From the NCBI GenBank assembly GCA_025766275.1, contig JAFKAC010000141.1, positions 55,751 to 119,750 on the forward strand: 64,000 nucleotides of DNA, given 5' to 3'. The DNA comes from Lactarius indigo (taxonomy: Eukaryota > Basidiomycota > Agaricomycetes > Russulales > Russulaceae). Under the pieces are notes generated by a model. The model had not been told where the DNA came from and searched no databases. It worked only from the letters and a program-made list of their open reading frames with translations. Positions 59,175 to 64,000 of the stretch are shown in pieces. Each line of letters starts with the position of its first letter. Position 1 is the first letter of the stretch. The position numbers were made by a program, and so were the translations under genes.

Positions 59175-60870
59175 TCAAGGCTGAACAGTTGAGGAGGATG
59201 GCATGAAATCCTCTGATGTCTCAGGATGCGACGACTCCACCATTTCGAGGGCTTCGTCGACCATGTGCGAATACTGGACATGCAGTTGTGACTCTGTCGG
59301 AGACGCTTTCCGGCGCAGCATCAGCACTCTGAAAAAAAAAGCAAACAGTATGTTTGAACCAGCAAGAATTCTGCAGAGTGCGTCACACGTACAACCGACA
59401 TGTCTAAAAAGAGAATAGTCAACAAAGCGGACATAACTGGGGAGAGAAGGACCAATCACCAAAGCGGAGGGTAGAATATACGCAAACCAAGAACCAACGC
59501 CTTGATGCAACAGATTCGAGCTACGGCAAGACCGGGTCAATTGATCACGGGATCACGGTCATTGATGACTACTGACCTGAAATAAGTCCCAATCGTCAAC
59601 GCGTTCAAGGCTGTCATGATAACGTAGACGAGTATCCCTGTGACCAGAACCAAATAAACAATGACAGACTGCAACGCATTGGGCAGATCGAGACCTGCCT
59701 TGTTTCAGGAAACTCTGGCCTAGCGGGCCGAAAGTACCACGCTGCTGAAAGCAATGCTATACCAATTTACCACGGTCATCGTCCACGTAGACAGGGTAAC
59801 GGTCGTCAGACTCACCCAAATCACCAAGAACATGTTGAGGCAATCAAAAATGGCCGAGAGCAACTTGGAGAGGCCTGGTTTTAGCCAAAGTGATAGCAAA
59901 TGACAAATGACACCTTACGGAGACCATCTGACCGATAAATATAAATACATTAGTATACAGATAAGCGTGCCACCAAAGTCCTCGACGCACTCCTAAGTGA
60001 TAAGCACCGACCGTCCGAACTACATTGAAGTCCGGTTGGTCCGAAGTGGCAAAGCAGGCACTCCGTTCTTCGATAAGAAACAAGGCTGACACTGTGGTAC
60101 ATCAAAGAGTCAGAAAAGCACCTTGTTAAGGAAGGTCTTCGGAACAGACGGGTTAACTGTGTGCTCATCACCCAAATAGCAACACCGACAAGACTGAAGA
60201 AGGTGATCGAAAGAGCGGCGAGAATCGTTCTTCTCCTCCCAGTGAATGCGTAGGTACGCAACATCAAAATGACTGACAGACACGAGTGTGAATAACAACT
60301 TATAAGGCAGGTGGGCCTGGCCATGCTTACATTGTGAGGACAACATCTAAAATCAGAGCGTGAGGAAAGATTAGACGGGAAGCAGGAGCGAGCGCACCGT
60401 AGGTACGGTGCAAGCATAAAGAACGTGGTAGTGTGTCTCGCAAACGCCTCGCTCATGGTTGCCGATAAAACCCCAGAGGTGGAACGGTGCGACGACCAGT
60501 GGCCAATAGCGGCAAAATAGATATGCGCCTTTGACAGCATTCCACGAGCAGGGTATATCTGTAGCCAACAAATTACAACGCCTTGAGAAAAGAAGACGAA
60601 GACATGCGCTTACAAAGGCGACTTCCTGGTCCAGTCTAATCACCAAAGTCAAAATAAGCATTCACAATTTGAGTGTCAAAAAGGTCAAATGAAGCGTCAA
60701 GATTCGACGAACGATATAATCCATCGTAGAAGCAGACGACATCTTGGAAATCAATCGTCAGGATATTGACGGGACATAAAAACCTCAGAGGAGAAACGCA
60801 CAGGCAGCTAGAAACGAGCCATGATTGGTCAACCCTGACGGCAAGAGAGGAACGTACACACATGCGATAC
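59175..60870 (-). CDS. DUF6533-type multi-spanning membrane protein
   Basis: A basidiomycete-expanded membrane protein family of unknown function. The N-terminal domain is seen around 60420-60800 (minus): LTIDFQDVVCFYDGLY-like start, LIRLDQEVAFV, then NAVKGAYLFCRYWPLVVAPF and LWGFIGNHE. Next comes ILMLRTYAFTGRRRTILAA, the family's hallmark, with SITFFSLVGVAIWVM as a membrane span. Another span, YLVLVTGILVYVIMTALNA, lies near 59600, and the last exon reads VLMLRRKASPTESQLHVQY, ending in an acidic tail at 59175. Many small exons; I could not place every splice site, and the first exon may begin upstream of 60870 (a frame continues to about 61140). No lesion is claimed. Confidence 0.55.
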
Positions 60871-61577
60871 TGTAACGGCCGCTAAATACCGCCGGGATGA
60901 AGCCTCTCTGTCAGCACATCACCTCTGAGAAAGAAATAGGGACGCACACGGCCAGCGCATCCAGGGCGGATGCTATGAGCTGTGGTGTGGGCATTATTTG
61001 TCGCATGGATGGAGATAGAGGACGGCACCGACGCTGCCAAGTGGAGCGACAGATCGATGTGTTCTGAGCCCACTGGCAGCGAAGGAAGTGTTGACAGAGC
61101 GACACCCTGCAAGCTACAAGCTGCAAAGTCGTCCGGGGTCAAGGGTAAACGAGAGAGAAAGGAAGACGGTAGATGGGAAAGACAAGCGGGGCGGCAAAGC
61201 GTGCGTGCGTGAACTTGAACCGGGACTTCTGTGATGAAGACATGCTTGTTCTATAAATTGAGTTTAGCTTGGGAATTCGATTCATCTCAGATCTAGGCGC
61301 TTTGCTTTCACCGGCGCGCCTCGGCTAGTCTCCCTGCATTATGGGTTTTATCCCGCCCACCCCCTACGGTCGCGGAGCATTCGCCTCGGAGTTGGAGTGG
61401 TCGTACAGTGGGTCGTACACTCTCAAGGCACTATAGCCTCTTGACGACGTTGGCGGTGGATCGAATTCAAGCCCACTTCCACTTTTAGACTCTCACGCCA
61501 TGCTTCACGTCACGCGACGTCTAACTTTGCGCTCAACGTCAACTCAACCCAATAAGGTACACGTGATCGTATGTAAA
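60871..61577. other. intergenic, possible 5' exon of the membrane-protein gene
   Basis: A minus-strand frame at 60882-61142 (MTPDDFAACSLQGVALSTL) ends close to the presumed start of the membrane-protein gene and could be its first exon. The rest, to the 3' end of the linker-histone-domain gene, shows nothing. Confidence 0.3.
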
Positions 61578-63457
61578 CTAGATCTCGTCCTGTCCTTGTT
61601 CTTCGTCCCCTGCTAGATTACTACATTCCTCAGCACACCGGTTTACGTTCAAATCACTCGCAAGAGTATCTTCAGCTATCTCCGCGAGCTGAGCAGCGAG
61701 CAGCGCCAATTGAGCTTGAAGTGAGGCCCGGTCGCGATTTGATAAAACCTGAATTGGACCAGCCGCTGCGTTATCATTGACGGTGACGGGAGGTACTGGT
61801 GTTCTATCAGGTACAGCTACCGTGGAGCCCGAGGGTGCCGAGGATGCCGAGGGTGACAGTGGACTAACGGCAGGCACCGGCGGCTTTGCCACTGACGCCT
61901 GTAACAGCGAGCCAAAGTTGATCGCCTTCAGAATAGTCTGAGCTGCTTCCCAGGCATCGCTGCCCTCTTCGACGTCTGCATTAGCCGCATCATTCCCCCC
62001 TGCAGGTTCTTGTGCGGGAGTAGTCACCGGCTCAACGGGTGTTTTGCCCTTCGATACCGGAGGTGGTTCTGACAGCGCGTACCCTGGATACGCACCGCCA
62101 GATGTGTATTGATAGGGGTAAACGGGGTAGTGTGGAGGTTTGCCTTGTGTTGCGCCCAGAACAGGTGATGATGAATTATAAGGTAACCCGTCGCGTGCGG
62201 CGTGGGCAAGCGGGGTGTGTGTGAAAGGCGAGGAGGTTGGGGCGCCAGGAGGTGCTGGAACCGCTGACTGCCCAATAGTTTGCGGTCGGCGTGTCGTGCG
62301 CTTAGACGTCTGGTAAAAATAGATGTCAGCAACCGCACGAGCGAGACCTTGCGCCATTGATCGTACCGAGCCACCATCCCAACTGGCGTTCAAGCGGTAC
62401 TTGCCGTTGCTCCCCTTTTCCAGTCGCCCCCTCTTGAACGCCTTTTGTAGTGCCTGGCTAGCGGATGGTCGAAAATTGGAATGTAAAGGGTAACGTGATG
62501 CCATCCATGTGAACAGAGACTTTGGCGCTGAGCCGTCGGCCTCATTCAAATCCGTTAAAGCTTCAACAAGCATGTCTTCGTAACTTGGTAAGTCATCAGC
62601 AGGTATTCCACCATGCTCTGCAGACGTTACCCCGATAGCGTGCGGGTGGCGGGCAAGCGGGACACCCGTGAAAGGGGGGAAAGGAGATTGTCCAGTAGGG
62701 TAGGGAGGCTGCGATGGCGGATAAGCTGTGTGAACATACGGTGTCGAGGGATGGGGAGGGAAATTATGGGGGTGAGTAAAGGGGGTGTAGTAGGGCGTGT
62801 GTGGATAAGCTGGCAGCGGTTGCGTCTGGGGGTAACCGTACGAGAGATGAGGGTACGGTCCTTGTAATGGCGCAATTGCGGCGGATTGTGTAGAGGACGT
62901 AGAAGGCGAGGGTTGCGTAGTGAGCTGAGAAGAGCCATCGGCTTGCTTGGCCTGTTCCGGCCTTGGTGATTCATTTGCAGTGGGTGTTTCATGGTTGGAT
63001 GCGCCACTCGATGGGTGTGTCCCACTAGTGGAACCGGTAGTCGGTGCCTCCGTCTGCGGCAACTGGACGGTAGCGTCAGAGGAAGTTGACGATTGTGGAG
63101 CATTTAGAATCGGAACAAAGAGATTATCGGTTGCCGTTTCCTGAGAAGTTTGAGCAGGCGACCGCAACCCAGCGACGGCGACAGCGAGATTCACTGGCCA
63201 TAAAGAGTTTTTAATGTGGGGCGGAGAATGAGCTTCAAAGGCCAGGCAAAGTTCCACCAACTGAGTGTGGGGTAGTAAAGTCAAGTAGGTGCGTTTAAGA
63301 GCGTGGCGTTCTGCGTCTGCCGCTGTAATAGAGGGGTACCATCATACACAGTATACGGACCTCCCTCGAACCTGAACGCACCTGGCCCTTTAGTGTTTTG
63401 GACCTCATCCTGAGAGGCGGTGGCTGCGGATGAAGATACGTCGGTCGCTATCTGCAT
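61578..63457 (-). CDS. large protein with linker-histone H1/H5 globular domain
   Basis: Exon 1: ATG at 63455-63457 (MQIATDVSSSAATASQDEV) to NTKGP. A ~59-bp intron (GTGCG...TTACAG) leads to AADAERHALKRTYL and a long exon ending at 61578. The H15 winged-helix domain lies at about residues 270-345 of ~607: DLPSYEDMLVEALTDLNEA, PKSLFTWMASRYPLHSNF, ASQALQKAFKRGRLEKGS then GKYRLNASWDGG. Upstream is a Ser/Thr/Pro region and a Pro/Tyr-rich segment (PYPHLSYGYPQTQPLPAYP); downstream is more low-complexity sequence and a C-terminal helix RDRASLQAQLALLAAQLAE, ending in an acidic tail. Ordinary H1 is ~200 residues with a Lys-rich tail, which is absent here, so this is more likely a DNA-binding regulator than bulk linker histone. 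Nuclear by inference. Confidence 0.8.
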
Positions 63458-63697
63458 CGTTCAGCTGCACAGTTTATCATGACAAGGTTTGTTTTCAAAC
63501 TCCTCGCGAGTCTCTGTCTCAATAGGAATCAGGGCTTGACCGTCATTAGAACCTGTGCTCTACTCTATGGCATTATCTTTTATATTATTATTTGGTCAAG
63601 TGAGAACGCAAGAAGTCCCTTTGGATTGGGTACAGTGTGCTAGCTATCTGACGTGACAGCGACATCCTCCGCCGGTGTCCTGGGGCCAGTGGTTGTT

Positions 63698-63992
63698 TCA
63701 ACTAGCTTTCTTTCCTCGGGCGTGATAGTAAAGAATGCATCCCGTTGTCTCTGCAGCCATCTTCGTGGCTTCACGATTGAGTATGACAATCAGACTTGGT
63801 CCGCGAAGCAGTAGCATAGCAACGACGTACGGGCATGAAGACGTGCTCCCGATCACCGAAGTCCGCGAGAAACACAGCATAAAGTAGGATGCCTTCCAGA
63901 TGCTTGAGCATATACGGCGTATCTGCTCGTAGAAGGAGTACGCACCTGGAATGAGGATGAGGCGCAAACCCGCAGATGTGCTGTAAACCCAC
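63698..63992 (-). CDS. unrecognised gene end at right edge, partial
   Basis: Minus-strand frames at the edge include LRLILIPGAYSFYEQIRRI and ASYFMLCFSRTS, then VAMLLLRGPSLIVILNREA, ending ILYYHARGKKAS at 63698. GTGCGTACTC...TCTGGAAG and GTGATCGGG...CGCGG could be introns. Hydrophobic stretches hint at a membrane protein. The 5' part is outside the window; not recognised. Confidence 0.25.
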
Positions 63993-64000
63993 GGAGGGCG

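Noticed and set aside
1..64000. CRISPR arrays, operons, tRNA and rRNA genes
   Set aside because: No regularly spaced repeats, no cloverleaf or rRNA signature noticed by eye; the DNA is eukaryotic. A tRNA scan was not possible.

Overview
The window reads as nuclear DNA of a mushroom-forming basidiomycete (Agaricomycetes). Almost every recognisable gene is broken by 45-65 bp GT-AG introns. Housekeeping proteins (DOHH, Mrt4, Erv46, Vps45, FKBP12) sit beside families typical of this group: Goodbye-NACHT-ankyrin NLR proteins, DUF6697 and DUF6533 proteins, and a fungal Tnp2-type transposase. All assignments come from reading the sequence and recalling family motifs; no search was run.

Layout. 1-10 kb: an adaptin-binding p34-like gene (cut by the left edge), a decayed Ty3-type Gag, and two tandem dienelactone-hydrolase genes. 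The second hydrolase gene is fused at its 3' side to a fragment of a second p34 copy, so a p34-hydrolase block was duplicated. 10.8-14.1 kb: a DUF6697 gene with a frame break and an AsaB/CmcJ-like gene whose in-frame intron hides in an open frame. 14.3-19.6 kb: DOHH and MRT4 are divergent with 72 bp between start codons, followed by a dipeptidyl-peptidase-5 gene. 19.6-27.6 kb: a tandem duplication of an NLR gene. The distal copy (20161-23555) has three nonsense codons and two frameshifts; the proximal copy (24333-27570) is intact.

28.1-37.1 kb: a ~9 kb DNA transposon with 16-bp terminal inverted repeats (14/16 matching) and ~600-bp direct repeats just inside them. It has three coding units: a Tnp2 transposase, a 148-residue spliced gene on the opposite strand, and a multi-exon coiled-coil/acidic protein. 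This is the least ordinary part of the window. 37.2-43.1 kb: an unrecognised nuclear-looking coiled-coil gene, then ERV46 and VPS45 head-to-tail, both for vesicle traffic. 43.1-50.2 and 52.0-58.2 kb are long stretches with no gene I can support, separated by an Ecl1-type zinc-protein gene. 58.2-64 kb: FKBP12 with a GC-AG intron and a one-base deletion that destroys its last strand, a DUF6533 membrane protein, a large linker-histone-domain protein and an unrecognised gene at the right edge.

Functional links are few, as expected in a fungus: DOHH and Mrt4 both serve translation and share a promoter, and Erv46 and Vps45 both serve membrane traffic. The rest are independent genes or the products of duplication and transposition.
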